Below are positions 11,480 to 21,400 of a stretch of DNA of 64,000 bases, one piece after another. The stretch comes from Bolinopsis microptera. Its lineage: Eukaryota > Ctenophora > Tentaculata > Lobata > Bolinopsidae. A program made the position numbers and the translations under genes. The stretch covers positions 15,203,628 to 15,267,627 of the forward strand of contig NC_087075.1 in NCBI RefSeq assembly GCF_026151205.1, read 5' to 3'. Numbering within the stretch: position 1 is the first letter of the stretch; each line of letters starts with the position of its first letter. The notes below the pieces were generated by a model. It was not told the DNA's origin. It searched no databases and saw only the letters and a list, made by a program, of their open reading frames with translations.

Positions 11480-12956
11480 GGCCAGAGGGGGGGGGGTAAA
11501 TGGCACTTTTGTAGTTTTCGCATATTTGATAATAGCTACTGGAGACGAACAAAAAGAAAAAAACCGGATCAAAATCTGACCTTGCGCTTCTGAGATATCG
11601 CGCGCTCAATTTTGAGGTTTACCTGTAATTACATGTTAAACTGGAACTTTAAACGGCTGTAACTTTTTTGACCTTTCGATTCCTTAGTTGAGAAAACCGG
11701 CCAATCCCTGATCTTGAGGTTTGGTACAGTGGTTCCTTGGACAATTATCCTCACATCTGGTGCAGCGATTTTTTTTATTTGACTCGGTTCTCAAATTATG
11801 AGGTTAACCAGGTCAAAAATTCGAAAAATTTAATTGGTTAACCTCATAATTCGAGAAACGAGTCGAATAAACAAAATCGCTGCACCAGATATCTAGATAG
11901 TTGTCCAAGGAACCACTGTACCAAATATCAATATCAGGGGTTGGCTGGTTTTCTCAACTAAGGAATCGAAAGATCAAAAAATGTGTTTTGAGATAGATGC
12001 AATTTAGTGTTTTCAAAATTTTGAATATTCACTGGAATGTATCACAGTTCGTTAGTTAGGACTTTTTATACACTTAATAACGTTTGCTTGATCAGACCTG
12101 GCCGTCCCTTAAATGATTTTAGCCACTTTCAGTAGTTAATGTCCTTGTATTGTAAAAAATGAGGTTAACCAAGACTTCCTGTAAACACTAACTGCTTAAA
12201 ATTTGGTTGTTAACCTCGCTTTAGACCATATAACACTGGGATTGGTTTATCAATATGTTATTATATATGTAGTAAAACATTTGCACAGTATAATGATTAA
12301 GTTTTTGAGGTTAACATGTAATTGACTGGTCAGATATTCAAAAAATGAGAGGTTAACCTCATTTTTTAGCCATTTACGGGTAAAATCTTCTACTAAAATA
12401 TGGTCAGTTCAAATCACCTTTGTCACGTGATTATAGTTGTAGGTATTGTGATACCAATAGATACCTCACTTCGATATTGTGGTACATTTCATAAGTAAGA
12501 ATCGTATGTATATTCCCTACGGTACCAAAATGTGATGGTTAACCTCATTTTTTTCATTTTCTCAAGATAAAAGAAAGTCAATCAACACGTCATCTATTTA
12601 GAAATGTGTATATCGTAAACTTACGATGAAAATAGTAACTCTATCATTTGATCTATTCTCGCTATATCTAAAAGAAGAGGTTAACCTCATTTAATCACGT
12701 TTGGATATTACTTTTTCTGATAATTATGAACCTAAAATTTAGAGTTTACATTTGCTGACTGAAATAAAACCTCAATTTTATTAACCTCAATGTTGTATAT
12801 TCAATTTTGTGAAAATCGGTTAACCTCAATTATAAAATAAAGTTAATCAGCTACAAATATGTGAATAGCAGCAATGTTTTTGTCATCAAAAATTAAATCG
12901 ATTTAGAAAATAATATTTTGGTAGAAATTTTTGACCCCTTACCCCCCCCTCTGGCC
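11480..12956. mobile_element. TTAA-flanked non-autonomous transposon with GGCCAGAGGGGG termini
   Basis: A 1477-bp element bounded by TTAA at 11476-11479 and 12957-12960. Terminal inverted repeats read GGCCAGAGGGGGGGG followed by TAA on both ends. Its interior holds a long inverted repeat (arms about 11665-11820 and 11830-11985, centred near 11825) and at least eight occurrences of GAGGTTAACC or its complement, some complete as the palindrome GAGGTTAACCTC. No ORF of note. TTAA duplication with a purine-starting TIR suggests a Kolobok-like element; piggyBac is the other TTAA group. Classification is inferred. Confidence 0.8.
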
Positions 12957-13132
12957 TTAAAACAATCTTTGCATGTGCATGTGTGCATTAAAACACCATT
13001 GCTATGGAAAGTTTTGGTCGTTACCTAAATTCTTATTTCTCATCTGATTTGCACGTGGGCGGTTGTACAGTGTACGTACAAACAAAAAGAATTCTCTGAA
13101 TTGTAAGTAAGATAGTAATTCAAAATGGAATA

Positions 13133-14672
13133 TTATCTTAACTTATCGGACACATCGTCCTCATCAGACTTATCGTCCACTTCATCATCATTTACGTCGT
13201 CAATTAAATAATCTGGTAAGTTTGGCAACATTACAATAAATTGGTAATACTTTCCAACCTCATAACCACAAACTGGCAAAAAGCTCAAATCTACAAGTAC
13301 ACCATTTCGTTTTATAGGTCTTTCACACAAAAATACATATATCTTTTGCTTTGAATTTGCTGTGATAGTGGATAGAATATGGCGGGCAATAAGTGGAGTC
13401 AGTACAGAGGACCATTATAATACCATCATTACCAGCAATAGTTTTTTAAATAAATCCACAATTACCTTCCTTAGAAAAAGTTTTCATTTTAGGGTATTTG
13501 AAGGATGTGATTGTTGATCCAGGAGTGAAAATATGATGAATATCATCTCTAGCCACACCATCTGAACCATCCATCACAACTTCAAACCATCGGCACCCTG
13601 GAACACAGTCATCTGATGAGCAAAGATTTGTACATTCCTTGACTTCTTCAAAGAAAGCCTTTGAATACACTGATATGGGTTCAAAATCAAGGATATGTTT
13701 GTCATTTTGATGGATTGCATGCCAGTTTCTCTTAATTCTGGTCTCATTTACTGCATTTAGGAATTTTGGGGTACATTTATTCATCATGGTATCTTTATTG
13801 GCCCACATCCAGGTCCATATACCTAGGTCCATATACCTAGGGGATGGCGGCTTCTCTAGGATCTAACACGTCCTGAAGCAGACCAACACTATGTCCCAAC
13901 GCACTGGTGTTGGGATGTCTGCCCCCGGTGCCTGTCCGGGTCAATAAAGCAGTCAAGCGACATGTATGTTATGTTGAGCATTCTCAACCAACAAATGTGG
14001 GAACTCCCACGAAAGACCAAAACAGATCTAAAGAGACACTTAACAACATTGGAAAAATAGACTTTAATTTGTTTATATAATTTATAAAGCGTATATTATT
14101 GCCCACGTTAAGGGGCCTGTTAATAATTTATTAAATTATTAGCTATTTTAGATTTAATAATAATAATATACCTTCAAAGAACATCAATCGTTTTAAAAGA
14201 ATGTCAAACACATTTTCGAAAATATCGATACTCTGTCCTTGACAAAAAGACAAATTAATATTCTCAAGGCGGTACTTGCAGTTGGCTGGAACAATTGTTT
14301 CTCCTCTAGAAAGCTGTGCTGCCAATTATTCTGTTAATGGGTGAACAATGTAATTCACCTTAGGTCCAGCTAGATCTGTAATTAAATCTAGGCGTTGACA
14401 TGACAGAGAAGTCATGTCCTCAGGATGCCTTTTAGTGAAATTCTGTTCCCCATTTAGTGATCTTATTTTATTTAGAGCTATTGATACTAGATGATGCGAA
14501 TTCAGAGTGGAGAGGGCAAATGCTGCCTCTTCAAACAAGAAAATCAAATCTTCATACAAAGGCTATGTAATAACATCTGCAATCTTTGAAAATTGTTCAC
14601 CACATCTTATGACCAGCCATGACATTTTAAACACGTTGACCATTTTGTTGATATCTCGGAAGAGGACTCTAG
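13133..14672 (-). pseudogene. Decayed gene of unknown family
   Basis: Minus-strand coding-like blocks in consistent order: 14672-14560 (contains RDINKMVNVFKMSWLVIRCG), 14559-14172 (contains EEAAFALSTLNSHHLVSIAL and FCQGQSIDIFENVF, ending at a GT donor), 13832-13466 (contains RIKRNWHAIHQNDKHILDFE and a cysteine cluster CTNLCSSDDCVPGC) and 13400-13133 (contains VLVDLSFLPVCGYEVGKYY and an acidic tail rich in D and E). Reading through requires ignoring a TAG near 14562, a TAA near 14326, a TAA near 13446 and a frameshift near 13420. One stop could be spliced out by a 45-bp intron (GTGAATT to GCACAG), but the others cannot be explained so simply. A second copy of the first block lies at 20587-20805. 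I do not recognise the family. Confidence 0.5.
13833..14171. other. Intron-like spacer of the decayed gene
   Basis: It begins (minus strand) at a GT donor after FFEG and contains no frame. The plus strand has a short inverted repeat around TCCCAACGCACTGGTGTTGGGA at about 13890-13912. Confidence 0.4.
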
Positions 14673-14719
14673 AAATTGATGGAGTTTTTTCCCAATATAT
14701 ACAAAGGCTCTGTAATACT

Positions 14720-14826
14720 TGTTGAATCGTTGAGACAAAGGATACACTCTAGTGATGAAACATTAAAGGCTAAAACAGTAGCAATTGGTTAGTAATATAT
14801 ATATAACATAAATCAACAATATAACA
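14720..14826 (-). repeat. 3' LTR of the Ty3 element
   Basis: 107 bp, minus-strand orientation TGTTATATTG to GATTCAACA. It matches the copy at 20039-20145. Contains a TATATATATATTA stretch that could serve as promoter or processing signal. Confidence 0.95.
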
Positions 14827-15342
14827 GTCCTCTTCCGCGGGCATTAGGTTGGTCAGACCCAGACACGAGGTAAACTCGCGCGGCTCAGCGCGCGCGCCAA
14901 ATTTTATACAGGTTTGCTGCAAACTTTTTGCGCTGACCAACCAAATGTCGTCACGCGTTCCATACACGTATAAAATACTTTGCGGCCAAATATTGGCACT
15001 AAACTTTCACTGTCTCGAACACCGAGACACACAACTTCTCTCTCCCCACAAATAAGATTTAAATCAACCCAAAATATTGATCTCATTTGTTTCCATTCTC
15101 AAACGTGTTAAAAAGTAAAATATGTATCAATAAAATGTCAATAATCACTCGCTTTGACAGTTCTTGTCTCTAATGAAATTGTTAAAAATGGTATAAAACA
15201 GATTTAGAAATTCTTAAAAAAATTGTTCTATTCCCGAAAATGATAACTCAATAAATGGTAAAAATAGTGACTCTGCATGATTACAATTAAAATGACAATG
15301 TTGGTGTGACACAATTACAAGTTATTGATTAAAATTACACAA

Positions 15343-18300
15343 TTAAGTCATGCCCTTCATTCTAATAAGAGCGGCACTTTTAGCACTACGGGTGGGTCTA
15401 ACACTCGGTTCAGCTAATAACGTACTGACTGTGGGTCTAACCGACTCCGACACACAAACTTGCTTACCGTCGGTCTTGACCGGGGAAGCACGAACTTGCT
15501 TACCTTGAGACTTTACCGGGGACGCAGTTTTTACCGGAGAAGATGGTTTTTCCGCGGATTGCTGTTCCTGACCGTCACTAACTCCCAGATTTCTCAGTCT
15601 CCGTCTTTCCAAGGTTTCCTCCAGCCTCTGGAACTTTACGTTAGAGCGAGCTAGATCTCTGGTTAACAATGATCTCTGTGCAGCTGGAATTGTACTCCTT
15701 TCCATCTGGATTACCGGGGTGTGACAAGCTTTAATAACGTCAGCATGTTTCTTTACTATCCTGTTTCCGCACTGGATGTCGTAATTGTTAGAATTTTCTC
15801 CGTATTTCTTTATCACTCGAGCTTGTATCCAGGGACTCTTGTCGTCCAATTTAACGAAAACGAGCTGATTTTCACGGAATTCTCGAGTTCTAGGGTGCTC
15901 ATTAATCACGTCTTGCAGTTTCTCAGACTGCAACTCTTGTTCTCTCATACGATCAGAAGGTTTGATCTGATGTAGCTTCGACCGTAGAGTTCTGTTAAAC
16001 GCCAACACAGCCGGAGTTTGTTTAGTAGAGGAATGAGGCGTGTTGCGATAAGTCAACAGAAAGTCATTAAGATTTTTGCAAACGTCCTTGCACGTTTCTG
16101 CCATCTTAGTCATAGCATACTTCCAGCTCTGCACCAGACGTTCACAAATACCATTGGATTTTGGTGAGTAGGTGGGAACAGTTACATGTTTTATTCCACA
16201 AGATTTCAAGTACACTTCCGTTTCCTCCGATACGAACTGAGGTCCATTGTCAGTTACAAGGCAAATAGGGATGCCTGTGCGTGCAAATATCGACCTGAAA
16301 GCACGTATAGTTGCGCTAGATGTGGTATTCGTATTCATCTGAATAACTTCAGGCCATTTGCTGTACGAATCAACTAACAATAACCACATACTACCTAAAA
16401 ACGGACCAGCAAAGTCAGCGTGTACTCTCTGGAATGGGGCACTGGTTTTTGCCCAGGGATGGTCAACAATTTTGGTCAGAATCTTGCCATGCTTAGCGCA
16501 CGCCTCACACGTCCGAGCAGTATCCTCGATTTGTGTGTCAAGCCGTGGCCAGTAAACATACGACCTAGCCAATGACTTCATTCCCGTTACACCGATGTGT
16601 GTGGCATGAAGGATGTTCATTACGGTGCCCCGAAGCTTCACGGGAATCACTACACGAGCACCCCAAGTCAAACATCCAAGTTCATGACTCAACTCGTCTC
16701 TTCTTGACCAGAACGCTTTAAGATCCCCCTCACATTTTAGGTTTTTGGGCCAACCATTCAACGTGTAGTCCATGACTTTACTCAGAATCGGGTCCTTGCG
16801 TGTTTCGTTCGCCACTAATTCAGCGTTTAACAATGTTTCGCTTAGAGTTAGTGTGAACATGTCTGCAAATTCATTCTTTGCAACTACAGGGTGAGCTACC
16901 TGTCTAGGAAGCCTAGACAACATATCAGCATTCAGATGCTCTTTGGTGTTCCTATACTGGATATCATACTGGTAGTTCATTAGGAAAATAGCCCACCTGG
17001 TTATCCTACCAGCCGTCATCTCTGGCAGAGGTTTGTTTCCGAAGATTCGAACCAACGCTCGATGGTCAGTCACGAGCGTGAACTTACGCATATACAGATA
17101 GATATGCAGCCGCTTTATAGACCAAACTATTGCCAGCGCCTCTTTGTCGATTTGAGCGTATCTTCTTTCAGTGGGAGACAAAGTACGTGAGATGAATTCA
17201 ATGGGACGCTCTTCACCGTTGGGCATGATGTGCGACAAAACCGCACCAATTCCCCCACTGGCTGCGTCTGTATCTAGCTTGAGAGCCAACTTGGGATCAT
17301 AAAAGGTCAATACACGGTCAGAAGAAAGCAGTTTCTTCAGCACTCGAAACGCTTTTCCTTCTTCTGCTGACCACACCCAAGGGACATTTTTTGCTCTTAA
17401 TCTTTCTAAAGGAGCAATGACAGCCGACAAGTTGGGTAAATACCGTCTATAATAATTAACGGCCCCCAGAAAAGAGATTAGCTGGTCAACATTCTGAGGT
17501 TCTGGGGTTTTCAACAAGCTGTCCACTTTGCTCTGTACCGGTCTAATTCCACTAGCCGATACCACGTGACCTAGATAGACCACGTGATCCTCCATAAATG
17601 ACGATTTCTCAACTTTACACTTAAAGCCTCGAAGTTCTAATCGAGTTATGACATTGTTCAGATTTATCAGATGCTCCTCGTCATTCCTGCCGGAAATAAG
17701 GATGTCATCAATCCGACAACAAGTCATGGGTACTCCTGCTAATGTATCATCCATCACTGACTGGAATATAGCACTTGAACTACTGATACCGTATGGCAAC
17801 CGATTCCATTGAAACAGTCCTTTATGCGTGTTCAGAGTGGTCAGAACTCTGTCCTCTTCTCTAATCAGCAGATTATTATACGCCTTCTTGATATCGACTT
17901 TAGAGAATTTCTGGCCTCCACGGACCGAGTTGAAACACTCCTCTATAGTAGGTAGAGGGTACTCTTTAGTGGATAAGCACTTGTTTAAGGTGGATTTATA
18001 GTCCCCACAAATTCTCACTGATTCTCCTCCGTCCTTCATTACAGGCACCAGAGGAGTTCCCCATGGACTATCAGCGACCTTAGTCAGAGTTTCACTCTCT
18101 ACCATGGAATCGATTTCTTGCTCTACCTTGCTACGTAAAGCATATGGTATGGTTCTAGCTTTACACATCACAGGTTTTGCCTCATCCTTCAAAACAAAAC
18201 TCGCTTGGACACCTTTCACAAGACCTAACCCTGGTTTGAACACTTCGCTCTGTTTCAATCGAGCGACACTACGACACTGTTCAATCCGGATACAAGTGTT

Positions 18301-20037
18301 TTTAAACTTCCAACCGTTCTCAACGGTCATACCATCAGTTTGCATCTCAACACCTTTTTGGACACCACTCCCAGAGCAGCTTTTACAGCTCACTGACACC
18401 TGCTGGGATTTGTCCGGGGCTACACTATTCACTAACCGGGTACTGAGCAGCTTTTCAAGCCAGTTTTGCCCACAAAACTTTGCAATCCAGGGTCTCCCAA
18501 ACAGACTGGGAAAATCCTCTGCTACATAAAGCTGCAAGTCACGAGCTTTCTCTCCATTCAACTCTACTTCAACTACTGCGCAGCCATCTACTGCTTTGAT
18601 TTGTCCGTTTGCAACGCGCAACGTTTTCCTGCTGGGGGTTAGTGTTAAGTCGGATAAACCACAGACCCTCAACGCACGTTTACTTACAACTGAAACCGCA
18701 GACCCAGAATCAAACTCCATACACAGAAGTTTCCCATTGATTCTAACTTCAACATACGGTTTACTCAAATCAGTAACATTTATGTCAGAACACAATTTAT
18801 CAGATATCAGACTTAACTCAGACTTCAACTTATCAGTGGTAATATCATAATCAGAATCTTTCCTATTTAACACATCAAAAATAGGATTAGTTAAACTTAA
18901 ATTGTCGGCAACACAATCAAAATTATTCGATATTTCAACAGAAGAATTCGGTGCTTCATTTAAATCGACAGAATTCAACACATCACAAGCAACAGGCATA
19001 GATTTCATCTCGGTTACATGCACACAATTTGGAATATCAGCACATGGAAAAGAACAATTAGTATTAGATTCCCCATTTTCCAAAACGGTCTCCACTAAAT
19101 TACAATTATCGTAATACTCAGAGTAGAGCTCATCATCTAATACTCTCTCGCAACTCTCATCCATGTCGTACTCTCCCTCAGCTCTCGAATCCTCGGCTCT
19201 CGAACTCTCTACATTGTGCACTCCCTTCTGCCTACATTTCTTTGCTATGTGACCTATCTTGTCACATTTGTGACACCGAACGTTACACTTCTCTGATTCA
19301 TGTCCACGCAGACCGCACCGACCACATTTAGTTCCTTTCTGCTTCTGTTTACCAGAGTCTTTGTTTGATGAATCCTCTTTATTATAAGGATTTTTGGACA
19401 TCGTCCTTCTGAAAACGGTTTGATTTTTGACATAGTTCACAGTTCCGCCATAGTTCCCAGTTCCGCCAGACATAATTTGAGCCTCTTTGTTGGCCTGCTC
19501 TTTGCTCAAAGCTTCTTTCACTGCAATAACCAAAGTCAGGTTTTCTCTCGCCAGTAAATCTGACACAACTCTTTGGTCCTTCAAGCCAGCCAACAGCTGA
19601 TCCAGCAACGATTCATTGTAGTTTGCGAAATCACATTCGTTCGCAATAGTCCTCAACCGGGAGATGTATGTAGCTGTACCTTCATTTTCTTCCTGTGTAC
19701 AACTTCTAAGTTTGAATCGCTGCGCAAACTTCGTTGGAGCGGGACAGAGGTGATTTATTATTACAGTCTTGCACTCTTCATAGGTGCACAAGGTGAGATC
19801 TCTTGGGCTAACTAGTGATTTCAATAGCTTGTACATGTGTTCGTCTAACTTTGAAATAAACAAAGATAAGTTCTTGTAAATTGCTGCATTTCTGACTTCC
19901 GCATTGCTATTATTCTCCGCTAACACTGGAATCACTGTTGCATGATCTCCTGCTGCTAGGAAAAACTCGTACCGTTCGAACCATGAACGAATACACGAGT
20001 TTGCGGTTAAAGGTTCGCACTTACTGCTCGTCGCCAT
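15343..20037 (-). CDS. Gag-Pol polyprotein of the Ty3 element
   Basis: A single 1564-codon frame with no gag/pol shift. Order: Gag-like region (1-230); two CCHC-type knuckles near 236-270 (CGRCGLRGHESEKC, CHKCDKIGHIAKKC); aspartic protease with FDSGSAVSVVS near 440; reverse transcriptase (about 640-850) with FSKVDIKKAY and LPYG; RNase H with DTDAASGGIGAVLSH and TDHRAL; an integrase H2C2 zinc region (HATHIG...CEAC), and a D,D,E core seen at HADFAG, VTDNGPQF and SNGICER. The basic, proline-rich C-terminus ends the ORF. The RT catalytic box reads CRIDD where the family normally has an aromatic residue before xDD, which is unusual for an otherwise intact copy. The short acidic, serine-rich stretch between the knuckles and protease is a linker. 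Confidence 0.95.
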   Translation of the reverse strand: MATSSKCEPLTANSCIRSWFERYEFFLAAGDHATVIPVLAENNSNAEVRNAAIYKNLSLFISKLDEHMYKLLKSLVSPRDLTLCTYEECKTVIINHLCPAPTKFAQRFKLRSCTQEENEGTATYISRLRTIANECDFANYNESLLDQLLAGLKDQRVVSDLLARENLTLVIAVKEALSKEQANKEAQIMSGGTGNYGGTVNYVKNQTVFRRTMSKNPYNKEDSSNKDSGKQKQKGTKCGRCGLRGHESEKCNVRCHKCDKIGHIAKKCRQKGVHNVESSRAEDSRAEGEYDMDESCERVLDDELYSEYYDNCNLVETVLENGESNTNCSFPCADIPNCVHVTEMKSMPVACDVLNSVDLNEAPNSSVEISNNFDCVADNLSLTNPIFDVLNRKDSDYDITTDKLKSELSLISDKLCSDINVTDLSKPYVEVRINGKLLCMEFDSGSAVSVVSKRALRVCGLSDLTLTPSRKTLRVANGQIKAVDGCAVVEVELNGEKARDLQLYVAEDFPSLFGRPWIAKFCGQNWLEKLLSTRLVNSVAPDKSQQVSVSCKSCSGSGVQKGVEMQTDGMTVENGWKFKNTCIRIEQCRSVARLKQSEVFKPGLGLVKGVQASFVLKDEAKPVMCKARTIPYALRSKVEQEIDSMVESETLTKVADSPWGTPLVPVMKDGGESVRICGDYKSTLNKCLSTKEYPLPTIEECFNSVRGGQKFSKVDIKKAYNNLLIREEDRVLTTLNTHKGLFQWNRLPYGISSSSAIFQSVMDDTLAGVPMTCCRIDDILISGRNDEEHLINLNNVITRLELRGFKCKVEKSSFMEDHVVYLGHVVSASGIRPVQSKVDSLLKTPEPQNVDQLISFLGAVNYYRRYLPNLSAVIAPLERLRAKNVPWVWSAEEGKAFRVLKKLLSSDRVLTFYDPKLALKLDTDAASGGIGAVLSHIMPNGEERPIEFISRTLSPTERRYAQIDKEALAIVWSIKRLHIYLYMRKFTLVTDHRALVRIFGNKPLPEMTAGRITRWAIFLMNYQYDIQYRNTKEHLNADMLSRLPRQVAHPVVAKNEFADMFTLTLSETLLNAELVANETRKDPILSKVMDYTLNGWPKNLKCEGDLKAFWSRRDELSHELGCLTWGARVVIPVKLRGTVMNILHATHIGVTGMKSLARSYVYWPRLDTQIEDTARTCEACAKHGKILTKIVDHPWAKTSAPFQRVHADFAGPFLGSMWLLLVDSYSKWPEVIQMNTNTTSSATIRAFRSIFARTGIPICLVTDNGPQFVSEETEVYLKSCGIKHVTVPTYSPKSNGICERLVQSWKYAMTKMAETCKDVCKNLNDFLLTYRNTPHSSTKQTPAVLAFNRTLRSKLHQIKPSDRMREQELQSEKLQDVINEHPRTREFRENQLVFVKLDDKSPWIQARVIKKYGENSNNYDIQCGNRIVKKHADVIKACHTPVIQMERSTIPAAQRSLLTRDLARSNVKFQRLEETLERRRLRNLGVSDGQEQQSAEKPSSPVKTASPVKSQGKQVRASPVKTDGKQVCVSESVRPTVSTLLAEPSVRPTRSAKSAALIRMKGMT

Positions 20038-20038
20038 T

Positions 20039-20145
20039 TGTTGAATCGTTGAGACAAAGGATACACTCTAGTGATGAAACATTAAAGGCTAAAACAGTAG
20101 CAATTGGTTAGTAATATATATATAACATAAATCAACAATATAACA
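20039..20145 (-). repeat. 5' LTR of the Ty3 element
   Basis: 107 bp, indistinguishable from 14720-14826 by eye. The gag ATG lies directly downstream on the minus strand. Confidence 0.95.
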
Positions 20146-20265
20146 ATACTCATATTAACATGATTATTGATTTAATTTAGGAATTGTATATAAATATCTT
20201 TGACCAAGTTTAATTGTCAATGAGAATGCACCCCAGCACCTGGCGCGCGCGGCGGCTTTGATGAT

Positions 20266-20420
20266 AGCGGTTGACGGATGTTACTCGTCTAAATTTCTTC
20301 GAAGTAGCGCGTGCCGCTTTCTTCTCGATGGCAAGTGCTACGAAGTAGCGCGCGCCGGGCCAGAACATTAACAATGGTCAATGATAGCGGCTACAAGTTA
20401 GGCAGCTGCAGAAAAGATGC
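20266..20420. repeat. GC-rich dispersed repeat, same family as 38303-38420
   Basis: Both copies begin TTGACGGATGTTA, share CGTCTAAATTTCTT and GAAGTAGCGCGC twice, and end CATTAACAATGGTCAA. The orientation is the same in both. The CG-rich core stands out from the AT-rich surroundings. No ORF of interest. Confidence 0.75.
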
Positions 20421-20586
20421 TAGATGCCGCGCGCGTTCAGCGTGCGGCTTTTCGTTTTTGATTTTACAAATGACAAAGCAATTTTTAATGATTATTAATG
20501 GAATTATTGGATATTTATAATTCAATATGTATTGATTCTTCTGTGGAAAATATAAATTGTATTATATTTAAAAAAATTGTATTTTA

Positions 20587-20805
20587 CTTAATAACATCTG
20601 CAATCTTAGAAAATTGTTCATTACATTTTATGTTGTCATACGTTATATGACCCGCCGCACACGGGTGCGCGGCTCCCCTGTATCGTTGAAACTCTACACT
20701 ATGGTGAAACGGCCGTGGGATCACGATGTGATACCAATCTTATGACCAGACATGACATTTTAAACACGTTGATCATCTTGTTGATACCTCGGAAGAGGTA
20801 CAAAG
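20587..20805 (-). pseudogene. Second copy of the 14.6-kb gene block, disrupted
   Basis: The minus strand repeats the block encoding the INKM...VFKMS segment and the EQFSKIADVI segment found at 14560-14672, but it is interrupted by a 107-bp insert at 20633-20739. Outside the insert the two copies differ by scattered substitutions. Confidence 0.6.
20633..20739. mobile_element. Short hairpin element, decayed copy
   Basis: A 107-bp insert flanked by TTATG (20628-20632 and 20740-20744), a possible 5-bp duplication; comparison with 14567-14672 defines its edges. It contains GTCATACGTTATATGAC, a GCCGCACA/TGCGCGGC imperfect stem and ATCACGATGTGAT. Its inverse is homologous to the better-preserved hairpin cluster at 37878-37958. 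Confidence 0.6.
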
Positions 20806-21249
20806 TAGTTTCTCCCCCAAAAACGGAAAAAATTTAAATTAGTATCATTGATCATATATCTGTCAAATTGCAAATATTTATAATAACTGCACACGATTCG
20901 CAGGAAAAGTTACCGGCTGGTGGTGGTACTAAAGTTGGTTTAATTCATAATTTAAACAGACGGCTAGACCTTACGCGCGACAACAAGCATGATTTGCACG
21001 CGTGGCGCATTCCAATGTTCAAGCAGCTACCACGTGACACAATTCAGCCAACCAGAGTACAGTGTACAGGAATCTGCAAAGTTAAAGTTGCAAACTTTTG
21101 ATCGGCCCGAAATGGGACTTTTCTGGAGATTTTTAACTCAACAATTACGTTGTCTTAAATTTTCCTCCTGGGAAGGTAAATAACGTTACTTTTAAAAAAG
21201 GAACATGTTACAAAAACCTTGTATCACGTGGTGACCCCCACGGTCGCTT

Positions 21250-21400
21250 CACTATATAGTCAGTGTAATAAGCGCCAAGCGCGAGCACAGAATTTTTTTG
21301 TCCAAATATCGTTTATATGTTTTTTAAAGTGTGCGGGGGATACGGAATCATCGAAAACCACCGTGTAGCAATTTTCACTAGCTTAATTTGACACTGGTAT
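21250..21400. repeat. Dispersed repeat, inverted relative to 37740-37880
   Basis: CAGTGTAATAAGCGCCAAGC, GCGAGCACAGA and a later CCACCGTGTAGCAAT occur in inverse orientation and order at 37.74-37.88 kb. No coding capacity. Confidence 0.7.

Larger units (their letters stand above)
14720..20145 (-). mobile_element. Complete Ty3/Gypsy-type LTR retrotransposon
   Basis: The element is bounded by two 107-bp LTRs at 14720-14826 and 20039-20145 that look identical base for base, each TGTT...AACA. The flanks carry a perfect 5-bp duplication ATACT (14715-14719 and 20146-20150). On the minus strand the gag-pol ORF starts one base after the 5' LTR, so any primer-binding site must overlap the first codons (ATGGCGACGAGCAG). 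A purine-rich CGCGGAAGAGGAC precedes the 3' LTR as polypurine tract. Identical LTRs and an intact ORF indicate a recent insertion. The LTRs are unusually short for the superfamily. Confidence 0.95.
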
